From contig OX411558.1 of assembly GCA_948146395.1 (NCBI GenBank), positions 50,331,122-50,395,121 on the forward strand: a stretch of 64,000 nucleotides of DNA, given 5' to 3'. The notes beneath the pieces were generated by a model. It saw only the letters and a program-made list of their open reading frames with translations, ran no database searches and was not told the origin of the DNA. A program made the position numbers and the translations under genes. The stretch is from Fragum whitleyi. Lineage: Eukaryota; Mollusca; Bivalvia; Cardiida; Cardiidae. Shown here piece after piece: positions 35,389 to 47,189 of this stretch (its first letter is position 1; the number at the start of each line of letters is the position of its first letter).

Positions 35389-36188
35389 AAATGATTAGAA
35401 ACTTTTGTAGGGGGTGGGGGGAGGGGCTTCCTTTAACAATTACAGTGCGGATTGCTACTACATTTTGGATACTTACGAGTAAATATCGACATGTTAATGC
35501 TATATTTCGAATTTCTATGATTTATTTAAGAATATTTACGACTCTGTAGTATTGCTTTCTTTCATTTCTAAATAGCATATCAAAAAACGAGCGAATTTTC
35601 AAGTATCATCAATTGAAGTACTCGACAATCTAGCATCTAGCAAAATATCTTATGACAGAAATCGAGGCAGTAATTTCAAAATCTATTGATCGAGCTAAAA
35701 ACCTTGTGACAACAGTTTGGATATATCTGTAAAAACGAGGTTTTGGTCTCGAAACGACGATTTTCGGTTGTTCACCGGACGGCAGATGGACAGACATCTT
35801 CAGATGGAACTGGATCAGTTACGATGCCTACCACCCAGAGGTTGATAGGCCTATACGAATACACGTTTACTATTCACAACATTTTAATATTCATTGGTCC
35901 ATGAAAAGTGTAACATGCGTTCAAAATAGAAATATACTACTCAAAGTTTGCTAAGCACCAAAACTTTTATACCATAATTTCAGGAAAAATTAAATTTGAT
36001 TATAAGAGTGTTGGAAAATGGTCGATTGTTATCAGTTTATCAAATTTTAAGAAGAAAATAAAGCTTTGTAAAAATAAGAAGACTTTAATGTAGACCAAAC
36101 AGTGAGACCATAGAAACTGGATTGTTTTCTTGAAAATTGAAATAAATCGAATTTGACCAAAAAAGATGTTCTTTCAATTGCATTTCGT

Positions 36189-37215
36189 TCAATCACGAGT
36201 ATGAGAGCCGACACTGTCAATAACAGCCTGACAGCGCCTCTGCATACTCCTGATTAAGTTTTGGATTACTCTTTGGGGAATAACAGACCATTCTTCTCTA
36301 AGGATCTGGCCGAGCTTCTGGCGTGTCCTTGGCTGGACCTGGCGAGCCGAAACTCGGACCTGTAGCTCATTTCCGCATATGCTCTATCGGATTTAAGTCC
36401 GGTGAGCGAGCCGGCCAGTCCAGACGTGGAATGCCCTCTTCTTGGCGATACTCTTGGACCATATGGGGCGTATGTGGACGGGCATTATCATTGATTAAAA
36501 TGAACCCATTCCCAATAGCGCCAGCGTAAAATCTTACGGGGGTATTGAGGATTTCATTAATGTACCTAAGAGCTGTCAGAGTACCTCTTTCTAAAATAAC
36601 AAGACCAGTCCGCCCATCCCAGCTGATGCCACCCCAAATCATGATGGATCCATCCCTATAACGATCGTGCTCAGCAATGTTTGCAGCATGAACCTTTCAC
36701 CCGGCCTTCTCTACATCCTAGCCCGCATATCAGTGTTGTCCAGGCAATACCTGGACTCATCCGTGAATAGCACGTGGCGCCAGCATCTTATTCGCCAGCC
36801 GACGTAGTTAACTGACGCCGACAACGAACACGGGACAGCGGAATACGAAAACATGGTCTTCTTGACCTCATGTTATGCTCATACAGCCATGTTCGTATGG
36901 TTTTGGTCGAAACTCCCACTCCCGAGGCGTTTTGAAGGTCGGAACGTAGCTGCGTTGCCGTAGCAAACCTGTTCCTTCGGGCTTGAATTACCAAAGAATG
37001 GCCTCCTGCGACGGAGGTAGCTCTATTCCTACCTCCACCATGTCTTCGCACAGGTGTACCATACTGTTGGTATCGTGCCCAAGCTCTGGTAACAACAGTA
37101 CGGTGTACCCCAGTACCATGCCAACATCACGGTGGGAAGCGCCTTGCTCCACCATACCTACAGCACGCTACAATTGTTCGACAGATAAATGTCGTCAGAC
37201 ATTTGGATTAGCCAT
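36189..37215 (-). pseudogene. Tc1/mariner-type transposase, degenerate
   Basis: Reading the minus strand from 37215, a start MANPNV is followed at once by stops. The N-terminal helix-turn-helix region follows (SVEQL, then QARRNRFATATQLRSDL and VSTKTIRTWLYEHN at 37051-36788). The catalytic part has FTDESRYCLDNTD, then WGGISWDGRTG, ILINDNARPHT and WPARSPDLNPIEH at 36642-36367. Second Asp and Glu are 34 residues apart, so D34E, the Tc1 spacing. A tail with REEWSVIPQ continues in another frame to about 36189. At least three stops and two frame changes make it inactive. It is nested in the 5-kb family F element. I could not find its own terminal repeats. Confidence 0.9.
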
Positions 37216-39041
37216 GAGTAACAACTTAAAAGTCAATAAAGTACTGAAAAACAGAAACTAAGCATCTACATGAAACGGGTACATGAAGAAAATGAGAAAG
37301 CACACGCTGAATAACTCGGCACCTGGTTGTATACTAAGATTCAACGGAAAATCAGCACTTCCCTTCATCCCAAGAAGCTATTTGCTAATATTGAATTAGG
37401 ATTTAAATAGGTATTCTTAGATATTTGAATAGAAGATCAAGTAATGTTGTACCCGTTGTAGAAGAAAGTTGAAGCGGGCATAACTTGTGCGTCAACGTCG
37501 GTACGTTGTGCTACTGCTAGAAAAGTATATTCTCGTCGAACGATGTCATGATTTCTTTCAATATATTGTATTGCTTACAAAAGTTCACACAAGTGATTTA
37601 GTTCGCGGTTTATTGGAATGTTAATCAGTTTAATTTTTTTCTGACGTTTTCGATCCATATTGCTCTCCGAATCAATTGTAATTTCATCTACACATGTGTT
37701 TTATGTAGATCTTTGGTATAGGGAAGTCGCAGCAGATTGGATATAAATTTTGGGGAAAAATTTACGCTGCACGTAATGCACATGCAAAACACACAAATAT
37801 GTACCGATCTTGCTTCTTTTGTGGCTCTGAACAATCATGCCAATTTTCAATGTCTTTAGTAGAAACAAAGTTATGGACAGGACATAAGTTTGCCGCACCA
37901 GCAACGCCCACTCAAACATCTACACCGCGGACTCCTTTTTCGTATAAAGCCGAGTTAACAGATTAATGGAAAAGAAGAATTCCGTAATGGTCGTAAATTA
38001 GAATTTTCAACAGATAACGATTTGATGTTAGAGGTACTTGACTGTGTAAAGTTTGTAAATAAAATTCTTCAATTGAATCATTATAATGAACTATTCGTAC
38101 ATTGAAAAAATCAACATAAGGCACTATCCCGTACAGTTAGTTTGAGAGGGTGGGTGTTTTCTGAACGCGATTATTCAAAGATTATAGCATCTTTTGGCAA
38201 ATGGATTGCAATTACTTAAAGAAAATTATATAAAGAGTCTTTTTAACAATTGAAATTCCATCTTGATTGTGTCGAAATATGTTTTAAAGAAGAAAATCGC
38301 CCGCGTCTTGTAGAAAAATCAGCTAAGTCGGATGATCCGCGTATTTAAATGCAAATTTAAGATAGAAGTAGACAAGCCTTACCTTTGGCAATTATGTGGA
38401 GAAATAACCATTAGTTCCACTTTACATAAGCAAAAATGGGATCCCAAGATGCTGTACCGATTTTTAGATATTTTGATTTGAAAATTCCCTTTTATCTTTT
38501 AAGCGAGGATAACTCACTGAACTTCCGGTTAAGGCAACTGTACGGTTATACATAGTGTTTCTGAAACCGTAGGATCTTATTTTCTACGGCGTAGGTGTTC
38601 ACAAAATCGTGCGGTGTCCGTACGTGTTTTCATAAAACTATCACAATAATTCATTGAGGTGTCCGCATCGTAAGATATCCACACGGAGACCGTGCGATTT
38701 GTCCACTATTAACACGGTAACCCGTGCGGCCGCCGTACAATCATGGTACGTTACCCTCGCGGGGATAGTAGGACTATCAATTAAAGACCTTTGCACGGTG
38801 GCCCTGTGATGTCCTTGCGGCGATCGCGCGATGCCTCTACCACAAATCTATGGTCTACGGTCTCCGAGCAGTCTTGTGAATTATATAAAAACTAGTATTA
38901 TTATTTTATATACAAAATCGCAAGGGTCCACGGCACCCGTAAACCGTGCGATGAATGCATGTACACTTTATGCCGCCCAACGGGGCTACGGCGAGTTACG
39001 GGCGCCGTACGGGCTCCATAAACCAAATGTAAACTAGGCTT

Positions 39042-40184
39042 TAGCAGTGTTGTCACGCCAAGGAATAGACCGAGAGTAGATCCAATAGGGGGTATTGAAT
39101 TTGGCAATTACCACGCTTTATTGGCTGAATTTTGAGACATCGGTCGGTTTCGTTTTGATAAGTAAGGAATCAGAGCCGATACAAGGTACTTGTAAATTGA
39201 ATATTCTCATTTATTGCGTGTTGGTCGTTTTCACTACCCGGTTTTAGATGTTCAATGATAAGGAAAGAATCAACGTAATATTATATGTGTGATTTTTATG
39301 GGTACTCTGTTCTAGGAAAAGAGTCAGCCGATTTTCTTTCCTATTAGCGGAAAAAAGCAAGATGGAAGAAATCAAAAGCTTGAAAGCGGATCATGCAATA
39401 TCGCTCGAGACGAAGTTTCGCAAATGAGTTGCAGATCCTGCATGGAGGAAAACTTAGCTCTCCAAACTATTTAGGGGATAATTGTTTGTTTCAGTGTAAG
39501 ATCGATTGGTTTTTCATTGAGTGAATAACAAACGCTGTATTTAAAAATAAAGCTTGTGCTGTTCATTTAATGAAATTTTAAACGATCTTACTCGAAAAAC
39601 AAACGATTATTCTATTTCTTTTTCGCAAACAATGAGACGAAATGTGACAACTTATGGACAAAGAGCGTCATTTTTCTGTGGTTGCTATGCAACATTCGTT
39701 ACGACGTCACTTTTTGGGCTCCGCTTAGGTGACCTCAGATAGGGTGAAATGAAAGAAAGCGGAATGAAGTGTATGATAATTTAACTGGTAAGGCGATAGT
39801 TTATTGCAATGATAATCTAGGGTTATTCCTCGATAAACTACCAAAAAGCACAAAAAGAACAACAATTTAGCTAAACAAATCTCAAATGAATCTCACAATC
39901 CCAATTGATCTCATAGCCTGGCCTTTAATTTATTACAAATAATTCGCATAAAGCTTTAAATAGACTAAAAAACTGAATTGAACAATCATGTAAAACATCG
40001 AAGTTTTTGGTGGAATAACAAAATTTCGGCAAATATGTATGATTATCAGGACAGGAACATTTGAATTTCAAAGTATGCATCACTTTATCAGAGGGCGTGT
40101 AAAATGCTCTGTTTTAGCTGCAGTTTACATTTCTTGCATTGTACTATAGGAATGTAACCTTTTTAGTTGGACTCTCACCCCACT
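39042..40184. other. No gene seen
   Basis: AT-rich sequence. Short open frames carry no domain character and no repeat of the named families is evident. Confidence 0.4.
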
Positions 40185-40335
40185 CAGCATTCGGAACATC
40201 GCTCGGGCTTTTCCGTCAACTGAAATGTACCTCGGACCTTATTCGGCATATCGCTCGGACTTTTCCGTAAACTGGAAAGTAGCTCGGACGTGAGTGAAGT
40301 AAAATTGGGTCATATTTTAAGTAATTCGGCTTCTG
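40185..40335. repeat. Family G repeat, copy 1
   Basis: ATTCGGAACATCGCTCGG, CTTTTCCGTCAACTGAAA, and a second GCATATCGCTCGGACTTTTC in tandem. It recurs at 41795-41900 and, weakly, at 45735-45840. A linked piece CCGTAGAATCGCCGAAGGTTC is at 40609 and 42043. Confidence 0.6.
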
Positions 40336-41100
40336 GTTGTGCTTCGGTTATTTGATACGCGTAAAGAAACCACATTCAATTATTCCCGATAGTTTGTGGA
40401 GATCTTTTGGGCATATAATAGTTTGATGACAAAACGCAATTACTGTGGTTTTTTTTTTTTGTCTTTTTTTTTTTTTATATCAAATTGAAATATGCCGACC
40501 TTTAATGTTTCGTTGTTTTTGTTTCATGCGACGTCATTCTTAGCGGGATCGTTGATGTTTGTGACGTCATATAAACCAACGTGCCCCTATCTTTCCCGAG
40601 TTTTTTTCCGTAGAATCGCCGAAGGTTCCCGATTGCCCTCGCAGAAGATTTTCTGGATTTGCGAAAGTCACAAAATGTGCCTAACATGATGTCAGCCTGT
40701 CAGGCTTCTTTTTTTTCTTTTGTAGACTTGGATTATTTAAACGATTTTGACTTTAAAGTTGAACAGTCTAAAGAACACCCTGTTAAATTAATAAGAAATA
40801 CAATTGAAAGTGGAATAATCTGGCTGAGTCACATGCCGTCGAATTTGCCACTGTGGGTAATAGGGCTTGCCTCGGAACAAAGTAATATCTTAAAAATGAA
40901 GTGATGCGCTATTATTTGTTGTTCAGTACATATATTTAAAACTTTTTTTTTAGGTAGAATATATTGTGGGAAAAGAAGCAAGCAATTTCTTCTTTCCGCT
41001 CCATGTTTTTTCCACAAGGTACTTTTTGGTGATTTTTGACCCTTTTGATCCAACTATATGTATTTTTGTCACTCAAAGTGTATCAAGCGACAATTTTCTA

Positions 41101-41340
41101 GAAGGGCGTAACTACCATTATGCACATTACGCAAGTGCGTATAACAAATTATTCCGCTTTCGAAAAGAATCGATGATGAATGATCAAAACATCGTAACTA
41201 AAGCTTATTCAAGCTGTAATTACGATGTTTTGATTATTCACCAACGCTGAATTCATAAAATGGGGAGCGGATGGAGGGCATTTATCTTTGTCAGTGTCCA
41301 AATATCGCATTAGTTATCCTATATATTCTTTGGTGGTCGC
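41101..41340. repeat. Family K repeat, copy 1 (+)
   Basis: AAGGGCGTAACTACCATTATG, ACGCAAGTGCGTA, GATCAAAACATCGTAACT, a hairpin on AGCTTATTCAAGCT, GCGGATGGAGGGCATTTATC and TATCCTATATATTCTTTGG mark the family. Confidence 0.7.
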
Positions 41341-41586
41341 CTACCAGTGAGAGATGGTATTAAATTTTGAAATGCTAATAACACCGATGTTCTATTCATA
41401 TCACTGCTTTTGTAGTCCCTCGAAGGGTCAATGGTGTTCAGTTTCAGAGCTAATTTCATAATTATGATCTTGAGAAATCGAGTTCGAATCCCAGGTGTGT
41501 ATATCCACGGTCATTGATGAGTCCCGTACAGCAAGGTTGCTTGCCGTACCATGTTGAGATATCATGAAAACGACAATTTTGCGTGA

Positions 41587-41760
41587 GACACTGTCATAGC
41601 GCAGTGGTGGATTATCATTCAAAAGGTCCCAGGCTCGATTACCGACGCAGCACTCGCCCTTCTGACTATTTGTCTCCCACCATTTAATTGATAATCGTAT
41701 ACCTACTAGTATGTAGATTACATAGGAAGAGTAATATTCTAGATTCAGAAAATTTGTTAC
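41587..41760 (+). mobile_element. tRNA-headed SINE, degraded partial copy
   Basis: CATAGCGCAGTGGTGGATTA, CCCAGGCTCGATTACCGAC and TTGATAATCGTATACC mark the head and the start of the body; the 3' half is lost. Confidence 0.55.
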
Positions 41761-41794
41761 TTTCGAAAGGAGTCGACCCTGGTCAGTCTGCGCA

Positions 41795-41900
41795 GCATTC
41801 GGAACATCGCTCGGACTTTTCCGTAAACTGGAAAGTACTTCGGAAGTAAGTGTAGTAATTTTGGTCATTTTTTAGGTAATTCGATTTTTGGTGGTACTTT
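41795..41900. repeat. Family G repeat, copy 2
   Basis: ATTCGGAACATCGCTCGGAC, TTTTCCGTAAACTGGAAAG, then TTTTGGTCATTTTTTAGG. Confidence 0.6.
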
Positions 41901-41964
41901 GGTTAAAACGCTCAGAGAATAACAAATTCATTTAAAGCTTTCCGATCTTCAGTGGACATCTTTC

Positions 41965-42028
41965 GGCATTTTATAATTTGAAAACAAAACGCAGTTAAAC
42001 ACTGCGTTCTGTTTTCAAATCATAATAT
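41965..42028. repeat. Hairpin with AAAACGCAGT arms
   Basis: TTTGAAAACAAAACGCAGT and ACTGCGTTCTGTTTTCAAAT are inverted around TAAAC. A similar left arm lies at about 40420-40442. Confidence 0.75.
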
Positions 42029-42520
42029 GCCCGTGGTCTTTTCCGTAGAATCGCCGAAGGTTCCCGAGTGTCTGCGCAGATCACACAACCAGATTAGACT
42101 CCAAACTTTACAAATTTCCTTGATGGCCCCGTTTGCGAGACGGGTCACATTTTGATTATTTTAGGCTTGAAAACACTCGCGAACGCTTTGTTATTCAAAA
42201 CGGATGGTTGGCTTTCGCACATTATTCAGCCATCTTTTCATGGTACGAAAGAGATAATAAACGATTAAAATATGTATCCCACTTTACAGGTTTCGCGAAC
42301 GATTATATCTTGAACTTAGGGTGGCGGGATTTGAAGGAAATTACCAATGTAATGGCTTAAAACAACAAAAAGTGAGCCTACACATCGCAAATATCGACAC
42401 TCAAGCTTTTATTTTTAATTAAAAAACAAAAACAGCTTAAAGAATATTTAGATATTTTCTCAAACATGGCATTACTAGGATTTCGAAATGTGTACGCTCT
42501 TAGAAGGCGACCAACATAGC

Positions 42521-42843
42521 ATTTATCTTATAACTATACAAATATCCGTATGATAACATCCCGTATGATATTTTTTATGATATCACATAGTTATTTTTAG
42601 AACATGATATAATGTGGTTATTTTTAGAAACTTGCATTTCAGATAGAAACACCGACGAAAACAAGACGAATATAGGTTATAAGATAAATATAATACATTC
42701 TTAGTGTATTGTATGAAAAAAATATCAAACTCGGTTGTGAGAATTAATAATTGTCTCGGCATAGCCTCGACAATGATCAATTCTCCCAACCTCGTTAGAT
42801 ATTTTTTTTCATATAATACACTAAGTATGTATTATATATATAT
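42521..42843. repeat. Family C MITE, copy 4
   Basis: ATTTATCTTATAACTATACA at the left, AATACATTCTTAGTGTATTG in the middle and ACTAAGTATGTATTATATA at the right. It is directly followed by a family K repeat. Confidence 0.75.
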
Positions 42844-43072
42844 AGGATGAAAGCGATATGTGGATTGTTGCGAAAGATAAATGTCATCCACCCGCTTCCC
42901 TTTCTATGATTCGAGCCTGGGTGAATTATCAAAATATCGTAACTACAGCTTGAATAAGCTGTAGTTTCGGTGTTATGATCGTTCATCAACGGCATTTTTC
43001 GAAAGAGGATTAATTACTATTATCCACTTGCGTAAAATGCATACTGGTAGTTACGCCCTTGTTATACACAAT
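42844..43072. repeat. Family K repeat, copy 2 (reverse)
   Basis: The mirror of copy 1: TATCGTAACTACAGCTTG hairpin in the middle and GTAGTTACGCCCTTG at the right end. Confidence 0.7.
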
Positions 43073-43178
43073 TTATATAAAAAGTAACTCTATAACGGTC
43101 TTTCAATCTGACATTTTGACGGATCGGATTTTTCTTTATGTATTTAGATGAACAATATTGTGTAAATTATATATTCCT

Positions 43179-43184
43179 TTTATT
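43179..43184 (-). promoter_or_regulatory. Polyadenylation signal AATAAA of the TRIM-like gene
   Basis: AATAAA on the minus strand about 82 bp beyond the TAA stop, a normal distance. Confidence 0.5.
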
Positions 43185-43265
43185 TGACTTAGTTCTGCTT
43201 ATACTAAACAATGAATATGGTTTGCACTGTTCATGACTGAAAATTGATCTCGCATTTCAATGAAG

Positions 43266-44975
43266 TTATGTCTGTTTTGTGTTAAATGCAAGGAAGGTAC
43301 CAATACCCAGCCCTACAACCAGACACCCATCTTTTTGTCTATAAGATATACAATATGGATACACCACATCATCCTTCTCTGTCAACCAAACCTTTACTTT
43401 TCTACCATCACGTCCTACCATATGGATATTGTTGGAGTCATACCCACACACTAACAGAGTGTCATCCTCGTCCACGTAAATTCCGTATGGATACTCTAAG
43501 TCTGGATCTGAGTACTCGTAGATCACGTGACCCTGTTGAGTCAGACACGTGACCTTGTCTGTACTCCCATCAGAAACAAATATTTTACTTCCATCTCGGC
43601 TTACTTTCACATCACGTATATCTTTAAACATATATTCACCATTGTTGGCAACAATCTTTCTCTGTATTTTCCCTTCTATATTGAGTACCTGTATTTCCTC
43701 ATGACCTTCATCATCACTACATCCCACATAGATCTCATCATTAAACACGTCTACACTAGAACACCATATATCCATCTTAACTGTTGTCATGACAACCATC
43801 TTTGGAAACAGTCGTACTCGCAGTAGCTGTTTATCATTAACATGTGTAACAACGACTTCATTCTCATTGATGGCGGCTACTCTCCATGAGTTAACAGATA
43901 ACTTAGACTGGACCTTTAAACTTTCATCCAGTAATACAAGTCCTCCATCTCCACATGCCAGTACTAGATGTCCACTCTTCATAAACGTACAGTTAAATAT
44001 ATCTCCCACACCTACATCAATCTCCCGCTTATCAACAACATCCATCTGTAACAAAGACGATGATCCTTGAACACTTGTTGTGGGAGGATGTTGAGGATGT
44101 TGATGGCTTTCTAAAGTTCCAATACACTTGAGCTGTTGGATGACGTCACTTATGACGTCATTTGCTCGGAACTGGATTTGGATTGGAAATATAGCTTGTT
44201 TGACTGTTGACAGAGTGCGATCATATTTATCTACGAGTTTCTCAGCCTTTTTAGTGTAAACAAACCTTGCGTCGTCCTTTCTTGCTTTTCTACAATCTCT
44301 AAGAGATTTAATTTGATCAGAAATTTGAAGTCGAGCATCTTTAGCTATCTTCACGTGATCTTCAATTTCCTTTTTCATACGTTCTTCTGTTCTTTTAATT
44401 TCATTTTCAAATTTTATTTCTAGCATATCCAAAGTTTGATTGATCTCCTTACGTTTATTTCTCATATCTTCAATGCATTTATCGAATTGTGACTGTAGTT
44501 TAACTATGTCCATTTCTCTCGTTTCAGTTAGCTTCTCATATTTAAGTTTTAAATCCGTGAAGGATTTCACTACTCCGTCAAGTAACTTGGTTACATCAAC
44601 GTGTTTTCTTTGGTCGTAAACGACAGTTGTGACGCACTTCGCGTGATCGGTGATCTTACACGTACCACAAATGACGTCATCGTGGGTTTTACAGTATGTG
44701 TTTATACTCATGGATTTATGTGTATCACAGAAGATATCCTCGCTAGATTTCGTTGTCATGGAAATAGATTTCAAATCATTTCCTGTAAGGATCTTGTGAT
44801 CACGTGAGAATTTTGACCCCTTATGTGATATTTCGCATCTCTGACATAAATATTCAGTACAAACTGTATAATACGCTTTTGCTTCTGATGTAATTTTCTG
44901 ATACTTGCATGGATCGCACTCGCAGAGAAAGGCTTCCTCCGATCCTTTGGAAATGGATCGCGATCCGCTCGCCAT
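43266..44975 (-). CDS. TRIM-like protein: B-box zinc fingers, coiled coil, C-terminal NHL-like propeller; no RING
   Basis: 569 residues in one intact frame. A B-box 1-type finger spans C20 to H60 (C20-x2-C23, C39-x4-C44-x2-C47, H51, H60). B-box 2 spans C83-x2-H86, C95-x2-H98-D, C103-x2-C106, H111-x2-C114. A charged coiled coil follows at about 125-260 (KEINQTLDMLEIKFENEI). From about 315 there are repeating beta strands of NHL/six-bladed type (GHLVLACGDGG, DEIYVGCSDD, GSKIFVSDGSTDKV, DDTLLVCGYDSNNIHMVGRD). No RING domain precedes the B-boxes, so it is probably not an E3 ligase by itself. This layout matches TRIM56/TRIM71-like families that are large in bivalves and often linked to innate immunity. 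The start is in strong context (ACCATGG). A splice acceptor (TCTTTTCAG) lies directly before it, implying a separate 5'-UTR exon upstream. Confidence 0.93.
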   Translation of the reverse strand: MASGSRSISKGSEEAFLCECDPCKYQKITSEAKAYYTVCTEYLCQRCEISHKGSKFSRDHKILTGNDLKSISMTTKSSEDIFCDTHKSMSINTYCKTHDDVICGTCKITDHAKCVTTVVYDQRKHVDVTKLLDGVVKSFTDLKLKYEKLTETREMDIVKLQSQFDKCIEDMRNKRKEINQTLDMLEIKFENEIKRTEERMKKEIEDHVKIAKDARLQISDQIKSLRDCRKARKDDARFVYTKKAEKLVDKYDRTLSTVKQAIFPIQIQFRANDVISDVIQQLKCIGTLESHQHPQHPPTTSVQGSSSLLQMDVVDKREIDVGVGDIFNCTFMKSGHLVLACGDGGLVLLDESLKVQSKLSVNSWRVAAINENEVVVTHVNDKQLLRVRLFPKMVVMTTVKMDIWCSSVDVFNDEIYVGCSDDEGHEEIQVLNIEGKIQRKIVANNGEYMFKDIRDVKVSRDGSKIFVSDGSTDKVTCLTQQGHVIYEYSDPDLEYPYGIYVDEDDTLLVCGYDSNNIHMVGRDGRKVKVWLTEKDDVVYPYCISYRQKDGCLVVGLGIGTFLAFNTKQT

Positions 44976-44979
44976 GGTT

Positions 44980-44995
44980 CTGAAAAGATGATGAC
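44980..44995 (-). promoter_or_regulatory. Splice acceptor of a 5'-UTR intron of the TRIM-like gene
   Basis: On the minus strand CATCATCTTTTCAG ends 4 bases before the ATG. The polypyrimidine run and AG fit an acceptor, so transcription probably starts further upstream (higher coordinates) with a non-coding first exon I cannot place. Confidence 0.6.
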
Positions 44996-46063
44996 TTAAA
45001 TAAATATAAAGAAATAGAAAGACCTAATCAGAAGACAAAAGTGTCTTTATTGTTTATTTGTTTGTGATTTAAATGGGATTATATAGGTATAAGTAGAATT
45101 CGCTATTTTGACTCATCGATTGTATACAAGTGTACTGTAATTACAGGTCACAATAGCGTGTTCGAGGTTTATTGTGTTGAATAAATGGTTAACCCAGTTA
45201 CACTTGTCTTGTTGAATTAAAACAATTGCAAAATTAATGTGAAATCAAAGTGTTGGAAGCACTGAATGTTGTGATTGCGGGCCAGTACTTATTTCAATTT
45301 TTTTTTTTTTTTAAACCCCAAACTTTTTCTGGTTTAAAAAAGAAAATCAGGTCGTTTGGACATAGATCAGATTGCACATATGTTCAGGCTGATCTTTGTC
45401 TTTACATCCTGTAGTACAGGAACATTCCGGATTAAGCATGACAATGGTTAAAATGACATTGTGTCCAGCAGAGTGCAACTAGAGATAGCAAATCACATAT
45501 ATAGAATGGTTAGACAATCATTTTAGACGTAGGATTCTTATAAATAACGAGAACCGTTGACCATGCCGGGCTGCGTAGGCAACAGGTCGCACTTCTCATT
45601 GGTGTAACTACCGGCCAATTACGAACAATACGCACAAGCGTAATGTACAATTCCTCGGATACAATAAATGATCCCGAGCCAAATTTCCTTGGGGTTCTTC
45701 CCCCACCTATTGTAAAATCCGGGTTACGCCCATGCTTCATTCGAAACATCACTCGGCCATTTCCGTAAACTGCAACAGACCTGGGATGTATGTAAGACGG
45801 ATGGGTATGTAACAAAATTGTGCATTTTGTTAGGCGAAAACATTGTAAGAATCAAAGTACTGAAAGTACGGATAAGTTGGAATGCGTTCGAAAGCGTGAC
45901 CTCAAGCTACTAACGAGGCTGACGCCTCCCGCCCACCACAGGTAGTCACATAATACGTTTCGTCTTTTGACGGGCGTATGGAAATCAATGTATTTCAACA
46001 ACGAGAGACACTTAAACCCCTGGATCGCTATACAGGCCTGAATCTGATGAAAGAAAAATGATA
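44996..46063. other. Upstream region of the TRIM-like gene
   Basis: Likely holds the promoter and 5'-UTR exon, but neither can be placed. A poly-T run is at about 45298-45312 and a weak family G piece at 45735-45840. Confidence 0.35.
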
Positions 46064-46626
46064 ACAAGAGGGCTAGAATGGCCCTAAACCGCTCACCTTA
46101 ATTCGATTCTCCAGTGGATATTATTCAAGAAACTTTCTGGCAAAGATTCATTCAAATTTCCATAATTGTTGAAGAGGAGACATTAATCGAATTATAAGCA
46201 GTCATAATAGACCCTGCCAATCCATTCATTACAGAGGAGACTCAAAATTAGCCCTACCTTGCCACGCCATTATTTATGGGCTAATGAAAATTTTGCCATC
46301 AATATTTGAAGAGGGTCATCAAAGGAACATTCTTGTACAGTTTCATTTAAATCTGCTTAGTGGTTCAGGAGGAGATATCGTTCAAAGATTTTTGGCTCAA
46401 AATAAGCCCCGCCCTGCCATACATATATTTATTGGCCAATTAAAATATAGCGAGAACTTTAAAGAGGGCCACCCAGGGAACATTCTGGCAAAATTTCATT
46501 GAAATTGGCCCAATGGTTTAGGAGAAGAAGAAGTTTTAAGAAAGTTGACGACACACGACGGACGACGGAGTCAGACCGATCCTAAAAGCTCCCATTGAGC
46601 ACGCTGTGCTCTGGTGAGCTAAAAAG
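46064..46626. repeat. Bivalve-type dispersed repeat ending in GGTGAGCTAAAAA
   Basis: Contains tandem-like blocks GGCAAAATTTCATTGAAATT and AGGAGAAGAAGAAG, then GACGACACACGACGGACGAC, AAAAGCTCCCATTGAGCACG and CTCTGGTGAGCTAAAAA. This pattern is well known as a dispersed repeat in bivalve genomes. Right ends recur at 26372-26440 and 57921-57963. Confidence 0.65.
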
Positions 46627-47189
46627 GAAGAAAAAGACACGGACCATACAGCCGACTAATGGACGCACAGGCGAACACTTATACACACAAATCAGTTTTA
46701 TATTATTTTTCAAATGACCTCTGCTCCATTTGAGCTATCAATTACATTTTTAATTGGAAGTATCGCAAAGTGGACATCAACAAGTGACTTGTCCATGATG
46801 AAAAGCAGGGAAGTCTTTTACTTCATGAGTTGGAATCTCAATACAATTTTCGGACGAAGTTCAATTGTGATTTCGACCTATGTGACTCCATAATTGGGAA
46901 CTTTTTCGGGTCATTGACAACATTTGTGTCAAGCTTTATGATTTGGATCAATTGGTTGTTCAGTTAAGAGCGGAAACTGTTAACTGTTAAAATTTACGGA
47001 TGACCGTGACATGTATGACCCCGAAACAATAGGGCATTTCTTTGGGTCATGGGCTATATTTGTGTAAATATTCGTTATTGCAGGTCAATTGCTTCTCCGT
47101 TTATCTAGCGGAAAGCAAAGGGTCAATGGACTGAGAGACAGACATGATGAAATCAATATATGCTCCTCTACTTCTGAGTTGGGGGTACA

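Larger units (their letters stand above)
34010..39041. mobile_element. 5-kb element with family F terminal inverted repeats, non-autonomous or degraded
   Basis: The left end AAGCCTAGTTTACATTTGCC and the right end CAAATGTAAACTAGGCTT are inverted repeats identical to the tips of the 531-bp MITE at 55883-56413. The first ~40 bp match the right end of that MITE and the last ~500 bp, rich in CGTGCG/CGTACG motifs, match its left part, so both are one family in opposite orientation. A second inverted pair lies further in (ACCGGAAGT at about 34107, ACTTCCGGTT at 38521). Apart from a dead Tc1-type copy, no transposase frame is visible in the 4.4 kb between. Either an interrupted MITE or the longer parent of it. 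Confidence 0.65.

Noticed and set aside
40492..40689. Overlapping open frames on both strands
   Set aside because: They have no recognisable domain, and part of the sequence (CCGTAGAATCGCCGAAGGTTC) recurs at 42043, so it is repeat DNA.
43286..44807. Plus-strand open frames over the TRIM-like gene
   Set aside because: They are antisense shadows of the intact 569-residue frame; the TGACGTCA pairs within it are coding sequence, not evident CRE sites.
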